From Luteococcus peritonei (lineage in GTDB: Bacteria; Actinomycetota; Actinomycetes; Propionibacteriales; Propionibacteriaceae): 64,000 nucleotides of DNA. Below the pieces are notes generated by a model. It searched no databases. It worked only from the letters and a program-made list of their open reading frames with translations, and was not told the origin of the DNA. Made by a program: the position numbers and the translations under genes. How positions within the stretch are numbered: position 1 is the stretch's first letter; each line of letters begins with the position of its first letter. Location of the stretch: contig NZ_BAAAIX010000003.1 of the NCBI RefSeq assembly GCF_039526385.1, positions 1-64,000 on the forward strand, written 5' to 3'. Shown piece after piece: positions 50,519 to 60,234 of the stretch.

Positions 50519-50546
50519 TCGACGCGGCCTGAGCCGCAGATCTCTC

Positions 50547-50584
50547 CACTGCGGGGGCCGGAGGAGACTCCGGCCCCCGCAGTG
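50547..50584. terminator. Bidirectional terminator between importer 1 and the PH-like gene
   Basis: A perfect 17-bp stem (50547-50563 with 50568-50584) closes a GAGA tetraloop. It lies between convergent genes. Confidence 0.85.
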
Positions 50585-50596
50585 CCGTGTCCGGCC

Positions 50597-51175
50597 TCAG
50601 AGCAGGATGGTGGCGGCGCAGCCGGCCAGCAGCACCAACAGCAGGACCAGCCGCTCCCAGCGCACCTGGACTCCGGTCTCGCCGGTTCGGGCGTCGGTGG
50701 CCCGGGCGGCGGCCTGCTCCTCGACGAGGCGGGCCGCTGCGGCCGCCGGGAGGTCCAGGCGCAGCACGACGGGCGTGGCGGTGCGGTAGTCGGGCACCGG
50801 CGTCGCCTGCGCCGCTCGGGGCCCATGGGTGGTCCTCAGACCGCCGCGGGCCGGTGCCGCCCAGGCCTTCCAGACCCGCCCCTGGGCGCGGACCTCCAGG
50901 CCCCAACGGGCCGAGGCCTGGTCCACGCCCCACCAGGGCAGGTGGACCCGACGGAAGGGATTGTCCAGCACCAGCTCGTCGGCCAGCACCAGCCGGCCCG
51001 AGCCCCACAGCAGGAAGCCCACCAGCACCACCAGGCCGAGCCAGGGCAGGGCCCGCAGCGCGGCCCAGGGACCGCCGGTGACCAGCTCGAGCAGCAGCAG
51101 GAGCAGGCCGAGCACGGCCAGCGCGATGCTGCCGAACCTGCCGGTGCGGGAGGAGACGACGACGGTGGGGCGCAT
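50597..51175 (-). CDS. PH-like domain membrane protein
   Basis: Unknown function. The 192 residues have two N-terminal membrane segments (about 14-31 and 41-58), a bacterial PH-type stretch (about 60-105: LVLADELVLDNPFRRVHLPWWGV), an Ala-rich acidic region, and a C-terminal membrane segment (about 173-191). I place the start at the ATG at 51175, seven bases after a -10-like CACAAT; the ATG at 51184 in the same frame is also possible. It is 41 bases behind the last ATPase gene of importer 2, so read-through from there is possible too. Confidence 0.65.
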   Translation of the reverse strand: MRPTVVVSSRTGRFGSIALAVLGLLLLLLELVTGGPWAALRALPWLGLVVLVGFLLWGSGRLVLADELVLDNPFRRVHLPWWGVDQASARWGLEVRAQGRVWKAWAAPARGGLRTTHGPRAAQATPVPDYRTATPVVLRLDLPAAAAARLVEEQAAARATDARTGETGVQVRWERLVLLLVLLAGCAATILL

Positions 51176-51216
51176 GGGCTCCATTGTGGCCCACGCAGCC
51201 CACCGTCGAGATGGCC

Positions 51217-52275
51217 TCAGTCGTGCAGTCCGCGTCGTGCCTCGGTGGCCCCGCCGGCACGAACCGGCTCCACCGGCACCACCTCGCGCAGCTCCGCGTG
51301 GTGGCATGCGCTGTCGTGCGCACTGGTGCCGTCGGGGCGCGGTTCGAGCGCGGGCACCTCGGTGCGGCAGATGTCGGTGGCCTTCCAGCAACGGGTGTGG
51401 AAGCGACAGCCCGCGGGCGGGTTGGCGGGGGAGGGGACATCGCCCGAGAGCACGATCTGGTCGCGGCTGCCGCGCAGCGTCGGGTCGGGCAGTGGCACCG
51501 CACTGAGCAGGGCCTGGGTGTAGGGGTGCGTGGGCCGCTCGTAGATCTGCTGCTCGTCGCCGAGCTCCACCATCTTGCCCAGGTACATCACGCCCACCCG
51601 GTCGGAGATGTGGCGCACCACGGCCAGGTCATGGGCGATGAAGACATAGGCCAGGCCCAGCTCGTCCTGCAGCTTCTCCAGCAGGTTCACCACCTGCGCC
51701 TGCACCGAGACGTCCAGGGCGCTGACCGGCTCGTCGCAGATCAGCACCTTGGGGTTCAGCGCGATGCCACGGGCGATGCCGATGCGCTGGCGCTGGCCGC
51801 CGGAGAACTGGTGCGGATAGCGGTTGATGTGCTCCGGGTTCAGGCCCACCTGCTCCAGCAGCTCCTGCACCCGGGCGCGCCGGCCAGCCTTGCCGACCTC
51901 CTCGGGATGGATCTCGAAGGGCTCCCCGATGATGTCGCCCACCGTCATGCGCGGGTTGAGCGAGGTGTAGGGGTCCTGGAAGACGATCTGCACGTCCTTG
52001 CGCAGCTTGCGCATGGCCCCACCCGACTTGTCGTGGACGCTCTCGCCCCGGAAGTGCAGGGTGCCCTCGGTGGGCTCCTCCAGGCGCATCAGCAGCCGGC
52101 CCAGGGTCGACTTGCCGCAGCCGGACTCTCCCACGATGCCCAGCGTCTCGCCGGGGTAGAGGTCCAGGTCGACGCCGTCGACGGCCTTGACATGGCCCAC
52201 GGTGCGACGGATGACGCCGTCCTTGATCGGGTAGTACTTCTTCAGACCCCGGGCGGACAGGATCGGCTCAGCCAT
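51217..52275 (-). CDS. Peptide ABC transporter ATPase, DppF-like (importer 2)
   Basis: One of two ATPases of importer 2. The 352 residues have Walker A GESGCGKST, signature FSGGQRQR, Walker B VLICDEP and the oligopeptide Cys motif CRFHTRCWKA near the C terminus. The start lies inside the end of the preceding ATPase gene (eight-base overlap). Strong similarity to the second half of the fused ATPase of importer 1. Confidence 0.93.
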   Translation of the reverse strand: MAEPILSARGLKKYYPIKDGVIRRTVGHVKAVDGVDLDLYPGETLGIVGESGCGKSTLGRLLMRLEEPTEGTLHFRGESVHDKSGGAMRKLRKDVQIVFQDPYTSLNPRMTVGDIIGEPFEIHPEEVGKAGRRARVQELLEQVGLNPEHINRYPHQFSGGQRQRIGIARGIALNPKVLICDEPVSALDVSVQAQVVNLLEKLQDELGLAYVFIAHDLAVVRHISDRVGVMYLGKMVELGDEQQIYERPTHPYTQALLSAVPLPDPTLRGSRDQIVLSGDVPSPANPPAGCRFHTRCWKATDICRTEVPALEPRPDGTSAHDSACHHAELREVVPVEPVRAGGATEARRGLHD

Positions 52276-53314
52276 GGAAGACCTCCTCGGCGAAGTGGCA
52301 GGCGCTGGCGCGGTCGGGCGAGGCGGCCGGGTCGACCACCGGCAGCAGGGCCGGTGGCTCCCCGCCGCGGCAGATCTCGGCGGCGCGCGGGCAGCGAGGG
52401 TGGAAGGCGCAGCCCGACGGGATCGCCATCAGGTTCGGCGGCAGCCCGCCGATGGCGCGCAGCTGCTGGCCCTTCTGGTCCAGCCGCGGGATGGAGTCGA
52501 TCAGGCCGCGGGTGTAGGGGTGCGCCGGGCGGGCGTAGACGTCCAGCACGTCGGCGGTCTCCACCATCCGCCCGGCGTACATCACGTTGATCCGGTCGGC
52601 GACGTCGGCCACCACGCCCAGGTCGTGGGTGATCAGGATCAGGCCCATCCGGCGCTCCTCCTGGAGCTCCTTGAGCAGGTCCATGATCTGCGCCTGCACC
52701 GTCACGTCCAGGGCGGTGGTGGGCTCGTCGGCGATCAGCACCGCCGGGTCCAGCGCGATCGACATGGCGATCATGATGCGTTGGCGCATGCCGCCGCTGA
52801 ACTGGTGCGGATAGGCGTCGACGCGCTGCTTGGCGGCCGGGATCCGCACCCGTTCCATCAGCTCGACGGCGCGCTGCCTGGCATCGGACTTGTTCATCCC
52901 CCGGTGCACCCGGAACATCTCGGCGATCTGCCAGCCCACCGGGAAGACCGGGTTGAGCGAGCTGAGGGCGTCCTGGAAGACCATGGCGATCTCGGCGCCA
53001 CGGACGTGCTGGCGCTCCTTCTCCGGCAGGGCGAGCAGGTCGGTGCCGCAGTAGAGCACCCGCCCCTGGGGGATCCGGGCCGGCGGCGAGTCGAGGATGC
53101 CCATGATGGCCTGGGCGGTGACCGACTTGCCGGAGCCGGACTCACCCAGGATGGCGAGCGTCTCGCCCTCGTCGAGGGTGAAGTCGACCCCGTTGATGGC
53201 ATGCGCCACGCCGGCGCGGGTGTGGAAGTCGACGTGGAGGTCCTCGACCTCCAGCAGCCGCCCGTCGGTCGGGGTCCAGGTGCGTCGGGCGGTCCTGGCC
53301 GAACTCTTCGACAT
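52268..53314 (-). CDS. Peptide ABC transporter ATPase, DppD-like (importer 2)
   Basis: First ATPase of importer 2, 348 residues: Walker A GESGSGKSVT, signature FSGGMRQR, Walker B VLIADEPTTALD, and Cys motif CAFHPRCPRA. I choose the ATG at 53314, which has GGTGATT eight bases upstream. A GTG at 53326 that overlaps the permease stop (GTGA) is a fair alternative and adds four residues. Confidence 0.92.
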   Translation of the reverse strand: MSKSSARTARRTWTPTDGRLLEVEDLHVDFHTRAGVAHAINGVDFTLDEGETLAILGESGSGKSVTAQAIMGILDSPPARIPQGRVLYCGTDLLALPEKERQHVRGAEIAMVFQDALSSLNPVFPVGWQIAEMFRVHRGMNKSDARQRAVELMERVRIPAAKQRVDAYPHQFSGGMRQRIMIAMSIALDPAVLIADEPTTALDVTVQAQIMDLLKELQEERRMGLILITHDLGVVADVADRINVMYAGRMVETADVLDVYARPAHPYTRGLIDSIPRLDQKGQQLRAIGGLPPNLMAIPSGCAFHPRCPRAAEICRGGEPPALLPVVDPAASPDRASACHFAEEVFHG

Positions 53315-53322
53315 CACAGCAA

Positions 53323-54333
53323 TCACCGCAGCTTCGGGTCGAGGGCGTCGCGGATGACCTCGCCCAGCATGATGAATGCCAGCACGGTCAGCGACAGGAA
53401 CAGGGAGGGGAAGGCGAGCATCCAGGGGGCCGAGGAGATGTAGCCCAGGCCGGAGGCCTCGCTGATGGCGATGCCCCAGCTGATGGTGGGCGCCTTCAGG
53501 CCGATGCCCAGGAAGCTCAGCGTCGCCTCGATGGCGATGTAGCTGCCCAGGTTGATGGTGGCCACCACCAGCACCGCGGCCATGGCATTGGGCAGGATGT
53601 GGCGGCTGATGATCCGCCAGGGGCTGGCTCCCAGGGCCCGCGCGGCCTGCACGTACTCGTTGGGCTTGACCTGCAGCACCGAGGAGCGCATCAGCCGCGC
53701 CAGGCTGGGCCAGCCGAGCAGCACCAGGGCGGCGACCACCTTGGCCACCACCACCAGGTAGGGGGTCTCGGAGGTGCTGGGGAAGGAGTAGAGGATGACG
53801 ATGCCGCCGAGCAGCAGCGGGATGGCGAAGAAGACCTCGCCGATCCGGGAGAGCAGGGTGTCCACCCAGCCACCGGCATAGCCCGCGATGATGCCGATCA
53901 GACCGCCGAGCAGGGTGGTTCCCAGCGTGGTGAGCAGGCCCACCAGGATGGAGGAGCGGGCGCCGTGGATGGTGCGGGCGTAGATGTCGCAGCCCTGCAC
54001 GTCGGTGCCGAACCAGTGCTGTCCCGAGGGGGCCTGGCGGGCGATGTTCAGGTTGCACAGGTAGGGATCGGTGCGGGTGAACATCTGCGGCACCAGCGCG
54101 ATCGCCAGCAGCACCGCGATCAGGGCCACCGAGAACCAGAACATCGGCTTGTGCCGCATCTCGCCCCAGGCGTCGGACCACAGCGAGTTGCCCTTGTCCG
54201 GGTTGGACGGTGTGCCGCCCGGACCGGCGGCGGGATCGGAGGAGACCGGGATCAGCGAGGTGCCGGCGTCGGCGGGCTCCAGGGCCCCGGTGACCGAGGC
54301 CGAGGTGGGCGGGTTGAGGGTGTTGTCAGTCAT
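53323..54333 (-). CDS. Peptide ABC transporter permease, DppC-like (importer 2)
   Basis: The 336 residues have a disordered N terminus of about 60 residues, then six membrane segments, HWFGTDVQGCDIYAR after the first, and the EAA loop YVQAARALGASPWRIISRHILPN. The start overlaps the upstream permease by eight bases. Confidence 0.92.
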   Translation of the reverse strand: MTDNTLNPPTSASVTGALEPADAGTSLIPVSSDPAAGPGGTPSNPDKGNSLWSDAWGEMRHKPMFWFSVALIAVLLAIALVPQMFTRTDPYLCNLNIARQAPSGQHWFGTDVQGCDIYARTIHGARSSILVGLLTTLGTTLLGGLIGIIAGYAGGWVDTLLSRIGEVFFAIPLLLGGIVILYSFPSTSETPYLVVVAKVVAALVLLGWPSLARLMRSSVLQVKPNEYVQAARALGASPWRIISRHILPNAMAAVLVVATINLGSYIAIEATLSFLGIGLKAPTISWGIAISEASGLGYISSAPWMLAFPSLFLSLTVLAFIMLGEVIRDALDPKLR

Positions 54334-55255
54334 GGGTGATCCTCGGGTCCAGGACGCTGTACAGGATGTCCACGATCAGGTTCATCAGCAGGTAGACCAG
54401 CACCAGGCAGGTCACCGCGCCGACCACCGAGACACCGTCGCGCTGTGAGATCGAGCGGACGATGAAGCCACCGATGCCGTTGATGTTGAAGATCCGCTCG
54501 GTGACGATGGCACCGCCCATCAGGGCACCGAAGTCGTAGCCCATGAAGGTGATCACCGGGATCAGCGAGTTGCGCAGCGCGTGCACGCTGATGGTGCGTG
54601 CGTTCGACAGGCCCTTGGCCTTGGCGGTGCGCACGTAGTCGGCGCGCAGGTTCTCCACCAGGTTGGTACGGGTGAGCCGGGCGACGTAGGCCACCGAGAG
54701 CGAGCCCAGCACCATGCCCGGCATCACCAGCTGCTGCCAGGTGCCCTGGGTGGCGGTGACCGGGAAGACCGAGTTGAGCCCGGTGCGCAGCACGGTGAAC
54801 TGGGCCAGTCCGCCGATCACGAAGACCGGGATGGAGATGACGACCAGTGTGGAGACGGTCACAAGGCTGTCGATGAAGCGACCCTTGCGGATGCCCGCCA
54901 GCACGCCGGCGGTGATGCCGACGAGGGCCTCGAAGAGCAGCGCGATCAGGGCCAGCTTGAGCGTGGTGGGGTAGCGGAGCGCCAGCTCGGAGACCACGCT
55001 GTTGTGGTAGAAGTTCGTGCCCAGGTCGCCCTGCAGCAGCTTGCCCAGGTAGAGCAGGTACTGCACCACCAGCGGCTTGTCCAGGTTGTACTCACGCTTG
55101 AAGTTCTCGATGTAGGCGGGGGTGCAGTCACGCTCGCCGCAACGACCCACCCACGGGTCGCCGGGCAGTGCGTAGACGAGCACGAAGAGCAGGAAGGTCG
55201 CGCCGATGATCACCGGGATCATCTGGACCAGCCGCCGCAGGATGTACTTGGCCAT
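54326..55255 (-). CDS. Peptide ABC transporter permease, DppB-like (importer 2)
   Basis: The 309 residues begin MAKYILRRLVQMIPVIIG, the classic DppB N terminus, with six membrane segments and the EAA loop DYVRTAKAKGLSNARTISVHALRN. CGERDC in the first outer loop may form a disulfide. ATG 55255 is chosen over the TTG just upstream; GAGAG lies in front. It is 123 bases behind the binding-protein gene, with two hairpins between. Confidence 0.92.
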   Translation of the reverse strand: MAKYILRRLVQMIPVIIGATFLLFVLVYALPGDPWVGRCGERDCTPAYIENFKREYNLDKPLVVQYLLYLGKLLQGDLGTNFYHNSVVSELALRYPTTLKLALIALLFEALVGITAGVLAGIRKGRFIDSLVTVSTLVVISIPVFVIGGLAQFTVLRTGLNSVFPVTATQGTWQQLVMPGMVLGSLSVAYVARLTRTNLVENLRADYVRTAKAKGLSNARTISVHALRNSLIPVITFMGYDFGALMGGAIVTERIFNINGIGGFIVRSISQRDGVSVVGAVTCLVLVYLLMNLIVDILYSVLDPRITHD

Positions 55256-55288
55256 CAACTCTCGCTTTCGACAGGGGCCCCACGCGCT

Positions 55289-55323
55289 CCGGTGGTGCGT
55301 CGGACGGGCCGACGCACCACCGG
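55289..55323 (-). terminator. Hairpin between the importer 2 binding protein and its permease
   Basis: CCGGTGGTGCGTCG (55289-55302) pairs perfectly with CGACGCACCACCGG (55310-55323), 34 bases before the permease start. Together with the hairpin at 55342-55369 it should lower permease expression relative to the binding protein. Confidence 0.6.
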
Positions 55324-55341
55324 ATGTGCGGGTCGGGTGCC

Positions 55342-55369
55342 GGGGGCTGTGGCCGTCACCACGGCCCCC
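55342..55369 (-). terminator. Hairpin directly after the importer 2 binding protein
   Basis: An 11-bp stem with one G-U pair (55342-55352 with 55359-55369) and a six-base loop, nine bases past the stop codon on the minus strand. Confidence 0.6.
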
Positions 55370-55378
55370 CGCACGGGA

Positions 55379-57034
55379 TCACTTGGTGCTGATCGCGCTC
55401 AGGTCCAGGGTCCCGAAGGGGGTCACCTTCACATTGGTCACCTTGGTGGACCAGGCCACCGGGGTGGCCGCGCTCCACAGCGGGGCGGTGGGCAGGTCGG
55501 TGGCGAGCATCGCCTCGGCCTCCTGGTACAGCTTGTTCGCCTCCTCCGGGGTGGTGGCGGCAGCCGCCTGCTTCAGCTTGGCGTCGAAGGCGGGATTGTC
55601 GTACTTGGCGTCGTTGGAGGCCGCACCCTTGGCATAGATCGGGGTCAGGAAGTTCTCGATCGAGGGGTAGTCCATCTGCCAGCCGCCGCGGAAGCCGCCC
55701 TTGAGCTCGCCGGCCTTGATCTGGGTGCGCAGGGTCTTGAAGTCCGGGGTGATGTTCACCTGGCAGTCCATGCCCAGGTTGGCCTTCAGCTGGTTGCACA
55801 CGGCATCGGCCCACAGCTTGTGGCCGCCGTCGCCGTTCACCGAGATCTGGAAGGTTCCCTTGTAGCCGCCGGCCGCCTCGTAGGCGGTCTTCGCCGCGGC
55901 GGCGTCGAAGGTGCAGGAGTCACCGCAGGCGCCGGCCTTGTAGCCGTCCACCACCGGGGCCACCCAGCTGGAGGCAGGGGTGCGGGTGCCGTTGAAGACC
56001 TGCTTGGTGATCGACTCCCGGTCGATGGCGCGGGCGATCGCCTTGCGCAGCTCCGGCTTGCCCTTCAGCTGCTCGTCGGCGGGGGAGAAGGTGAGCACCT
56101 GCATGACGCCGGAGTCACGCACCTGGGTGCGGTCCGCGCCCAGGGTGTTCTTCCACTGGTCGTTGGCCAGCTGGTCGGAGGGGATGATGTCGGTGAAGTC
56201 GATCTGGTCGGCCATCAGGTCCGCATAGGCAGCCGCGGCGTCGTTGTAGATCCGGTAGGTCACCTTGTCCACGTGCGGCTTGAAGCTGCCCGCGTACTCC
56301 GGGTTCTTCTCCAGCACGATCTCGGTGGCGGTGTTGGAGGTCACCTTGAAGGGGCCGGCGCCGATCGGCTGCTTGCCGAAGGACTCGGACTTGGGATCGG
56401 TGAAGAAGGTGTCGGGCTGGGGCGAGAAGGCCGTGTAGCCCAGGCGCACCGGCAGGTTGGAGACCGGCTCGCTGGTGGTGATGGTGAAGGTGTGGTCGTC
56501 CACCACCTTCAGGCCGGACAGCTTGTCGGCCTTCGGCTTGGTCTTGCACTCCTCGTCGCTGCACTGCAGGTCGGCGTAGCCGGCCACCGGCTCGAAGAAG
56601 TAGCCGTTCTGCTGGCCGTTGGGCATGTAGGCGGCGTAGTTCCAGGCGTCGACGAAGTTCTTGGCCTTCACCTCGGTGCCGTCGCTGAACTTGTAGCCGG
56701 GCTTGATCTTGACCGTGAAGACCTTGTTGTCCTTGGTCTCGATGCTCTCGGCGATGTCGTTCTCGGGAGCGGCGGTCTCGGAGTTGTAGCGGACCAGCTT
56801 CGCGGTCACCGCGTCCACGACGTTGCCGCCGCAGACCTCGGTGGTGTTGGAGCCGAGCAGCGGGTTCTCGGGCGTGCAGCCACGGATGATGATCGCGCCC
56901 CCGTCCTTGGTGGCCGCGGCATCACCCGAGCCGGAGCCGGATGCGGCGGGAGTGCTGGAGCTGCCTCCGCAGGCGGTCGCCGCGAAGGCGACGGTGGCCA
57001 TGGCGGCGGCGGCGAGAGAGCGAGAAACTCGCAT
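55379..57034 (-). CDS. Peptide ABC transporter substrate-binding lipoprotein (importer 2)
   Basis: Family 5 solute-binding protein of 551 residues. The signal ends FAATAC with lipidated Cys22; Ala instead of Leu at -3 is acceptable but less usual. A Ser/Gly linker follows, then the SBP_bac_5 fold (GYKFSDGTEVKAKNFVDAW, LRKAIARAIDRE). Two Cys pairs (LQCSDEECKT and GACGDSCTF) may form disulfides and are absent from the importer 1 protein. AGGAGGCACTTC precedes the start. First gene of the importer 2 unit. Confidence 0.93.
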   Translation of the reverse strand: MRVSRSLAAAAMATVAFAATACGGSSSTPAASGSGSGDAAATKDGGAIIIRGCTPENPLLGSNTTEVCGGNVVDAVTAKLVRYNSETAAPENDIAESIETKDNKVFTVKIKPGYKFSDGTEVKAKNFVDAWNYAAYMPNGQQNGYFFEPVAGYADLQCSDEECKTKPKADKLSGLKVVDDHTFTITTSEPVSNLPVRLGYTAFSPQPDTFFTDPKSESFGKQPIGAGPFKVTSNTATEIVLEKNPEYAGSFKPHVDKVTYRIYNDAAAAYADLMADQIDFTDIIPSDQLANDQWKNTLGADRTQVRDSGVMQVLTFSPADEQLKGKPELRKAIARAIDRESITKQVFNGTRTPASSWVAPVVDGYKAGACGDSCTFDAAAAKTAYEAAGGYKGTFQISVNGDGGHKLWADAVCNQLKANLGMDCQVNITPDFKTLRTQIKAGELKGGFRGGWQMDYPSIENFLTPIYAKGAASNDAKYDNPAFDAKLKQAAAATTPEEANKLYQEAEAMLATDLPTAPLWSAATPVAWSTKVTNVKVTPFGTLDLSAISTK

Positions 57035-57189
57035 GAAGTGCCTCCTGTGTGGTGGGGACCGTGCCCCCTGGATCGACAGTGCGCCCCGCCGTCCCGTGGT
57101 CGACGTCGGCCCCGGGCACCTGCTGCGGTGCGGTGGCCGAAAAGCTACACGCGCGCTCCCGGGCGGGGAACAGCCTCGGCGCCGGTGAC

Positions 57190-57218
57190 ATCACATCGTT
57201 ACCTTTTTGATCACATCG
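57190..57218 (-). promoter_or_regulatory. Direct-repeat operator and promoter of importer 2
   Basis: ATCACATCG occurs at 57190-57198 and again at 57210-57218, exactly 20 bases (two helical turns) apart. On the minus strand TTGGGC (57224-57219), 17 bases and TAACGA (57201-57196) make a possible promoter, so one repeat would fill the spacer and the other overlap the -10. No other part of this 347-base gap up to secY holds a gene. Confidence 0.45.
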
Positions 57219-57381
57219 GCCCAAGCTTTGCCGGGAGGCGCGAGGGTGCGGGCCCCCGGCGTCGATGTGGGTTTGGGCTGCAACGGTTGATAGGCTGCCA
57301 AGGCTGTCCGCCGTCGGCGGGAGCATGCCCAAGTTCCACGGCCGTCGGGGCCGCGCCGGACGATCGAAGAGAGTTCCACGA

Positions 57382-58694
<1,313 letters not shown>

Positions 58695-58698
<4 letters not shown>

Positions 58699-59270
58699 GA
58701 CTTCTCATCATGGGCGCCCCCGGCGCCGGCAAGGGCACCCAGGCCAAGCTGATCAGCAACCACTACCGCATCCCCGCGATCTCCACCGGGGCGATCTTCC
58801 GCGCCAACATCGCCGCGAAGACGGAGCTGGGCAAGCGGGTCGACGAGCTGATCCAGGGCGGGAACTTCGTGCCCGACGTGATCACCACCGCCGTCGTGGC
58901 CAAGCGCCTGATGGAGCCCGACGCCAAGGGTGGCTTCCTGCTGGACGGCTACCCCCGCACCAGCGAGCAGGTGGAGGCCCTGGACATCATCCTGGCGGAC
59001 CTGCGCACCAACCTGGACTGCGTCGTCTCGCTCGACGTGGACATCGACCAGCTGGTGGACCGGCTGCTGAAGCGCGCCCAGATCGAGGGCCGCGCCGACG
59101 ACAACGAGGAGACCATCCGCCACCGGATGGCCGTCCACCAGGCCGAGACCGCCGAGCTGATGGACATCTACCGCGACCGCGGCATCCTGGTGAACGTCGA
59201 CGGCGAGGGCACCGTGGACCAGGTGGCCGAGCGGATCTTCGCCGCCATCGACAAGTTCAGCGGCCGCTGA
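58695..59270 (+). CDS. adk: Adenylate kinase
   Basis: Interconverts ATP + AMP and 2 ADP. The 191 residues carry P-loop GAPGAGKGT (7-15), the AMP motif LDGYPRT and a short LID without the zinc-binding insertion, as usual in actinobacteria. The GTG start overlaps the secY stop (GTGA); GAAGGATTCC lies upstream. It overlaps map by one base. Confidence 0.96.
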
Positions 59271-60109
59271 TGTTCTCCCGCGGGATCGAACGCAAGACGC
59301 CCGAGCAGGTCATCGCCATGCGACGGCCCGGGCTGGTCGTCGCCCGGATCCTGGCCGAGCTGGAGACCATGGTGGCGCCCGGCGTCACCACCGGTGAGCT
59401 GGACGCCGCCGCGCGCGAGATGCTCGCCGAGATGGGGGCCACCAGCAACTTCCTGAACTACGGAGCGGAATGGGGCTACCCGCCCTACCCGGGTGTGGCC
59501 TGCATCTCGGTCAACGAGGAGATCGTGCACGGCATCCCCGGCGAGCGCACCCTGGCCGAGGGAGACATCGTGAGCGTCGACTTCGGCGCCATCATCGACG
59601 GCTGGCACGGCGATGCCGCGCGCACCTTCGAGGTGGGGCAGGTCTCGCCCGAGGCGCACCAGCTCAGCGTCGACACCCGTGAGTCGATGTGGGCCGGCAT
59701 CGGCGCCGCACGGCTGGGCGGTCGGCTGAGCGACATCTCCCATGCGGTGGAGCAGTCGGTGCTGGGCACCGGCCGTGGCTACGGGATCGTGCGGGAGTAC
59801 ACCGGCCACGGCATCGGCACCGCGATGCACCAGCCGCCGGACGTGCCCAACTACGGCAAGCCGGGCAAGGGTCCCAAGATCACCGAAGGACTGGTGCTGG
59901 CCATCGAGCCGATGCTGGTGCTCGGCGACGAGGAGACCGCCACCCTGGAGGACGACTGGACCGTGGTCACCCGCGACGGCTCCTGGGCCTCCCACTGGGA
60001 GAACACCATGACCGTGACCCCCAAGGGGCTCTGGGTGCTGACCGAGCTGGACGGCGGCGAGGCGGAGCTCACCGCCCGCGGCCTGCCCTTCGGTCCACTC
60101 GCCGACTGA
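59270..60109 (+). CDS. map: Methionine aminopeptidase, type I
   Basis: Removes the initiator Met from nascent proteins. The 279 residues show the pita-bread fold with metal ligands in VDFGA, GDAART, GHGIGTAMH, IEPM and WENT. Coupled to adk by TGATG. In most actinobacteria infA-rpmJ-rpsM-rpsK-rpsD-rpoA-rplQ follow; here a terminator and fhs follow instead. Confidence 0.96.
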   Translation: MFSRGIERKTPEQVIAMRRPGLVVARILAELETMVAPGVTTGELDAAAREMLAEMGATSNFLNYGAEWGYPPYPGVACISVNEEIVHGIPGERTLAEGDIVSVDFGAIIDGWHGDAARTFEVGQVSPEAHQLSVDTRESMWAGIGAARLGGRLSDISHAVEQSVLGTGRGYGIVREYTGHGIGTAMHQPPDVPNYGKPGKGPKITEGLVLAIEPMLVLGDEETATLEDDWTVVTRDGSWASHWENTMTVTPKGLWVLTELDGGEAELTARGLPFGPLAD

Positions 60110-60119
60110 GGACCACTTG

Positions 60120-60153
60120 GACGGCCCGAACCCTCACGGGGGTTCGGGCCGTC
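60120..60153 (+). terminator. Terminator after map
   Basis: A perfect 14-bp stem (60120-60133 with 60140-60153) and a six-base loop followed by GTTGTCC. Confidence 0.75.
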
Positions 60154-60234
60154 GTTGTCCCGCTGGCCCGGCGCCGCGATGATTTGTGGCGGGGCTGGCT
60201 GACGGCAGGAAATTGCGTGCTGTTTACTGGGGTC

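Noticed and set aside
50597..51391. A longer 264-residue version of the PH-like protein
   Set aside because: The added N terminus is Arg/Gly/Pro-rich shadow sequence overlapping the ATPase gene, with no ribosome site.
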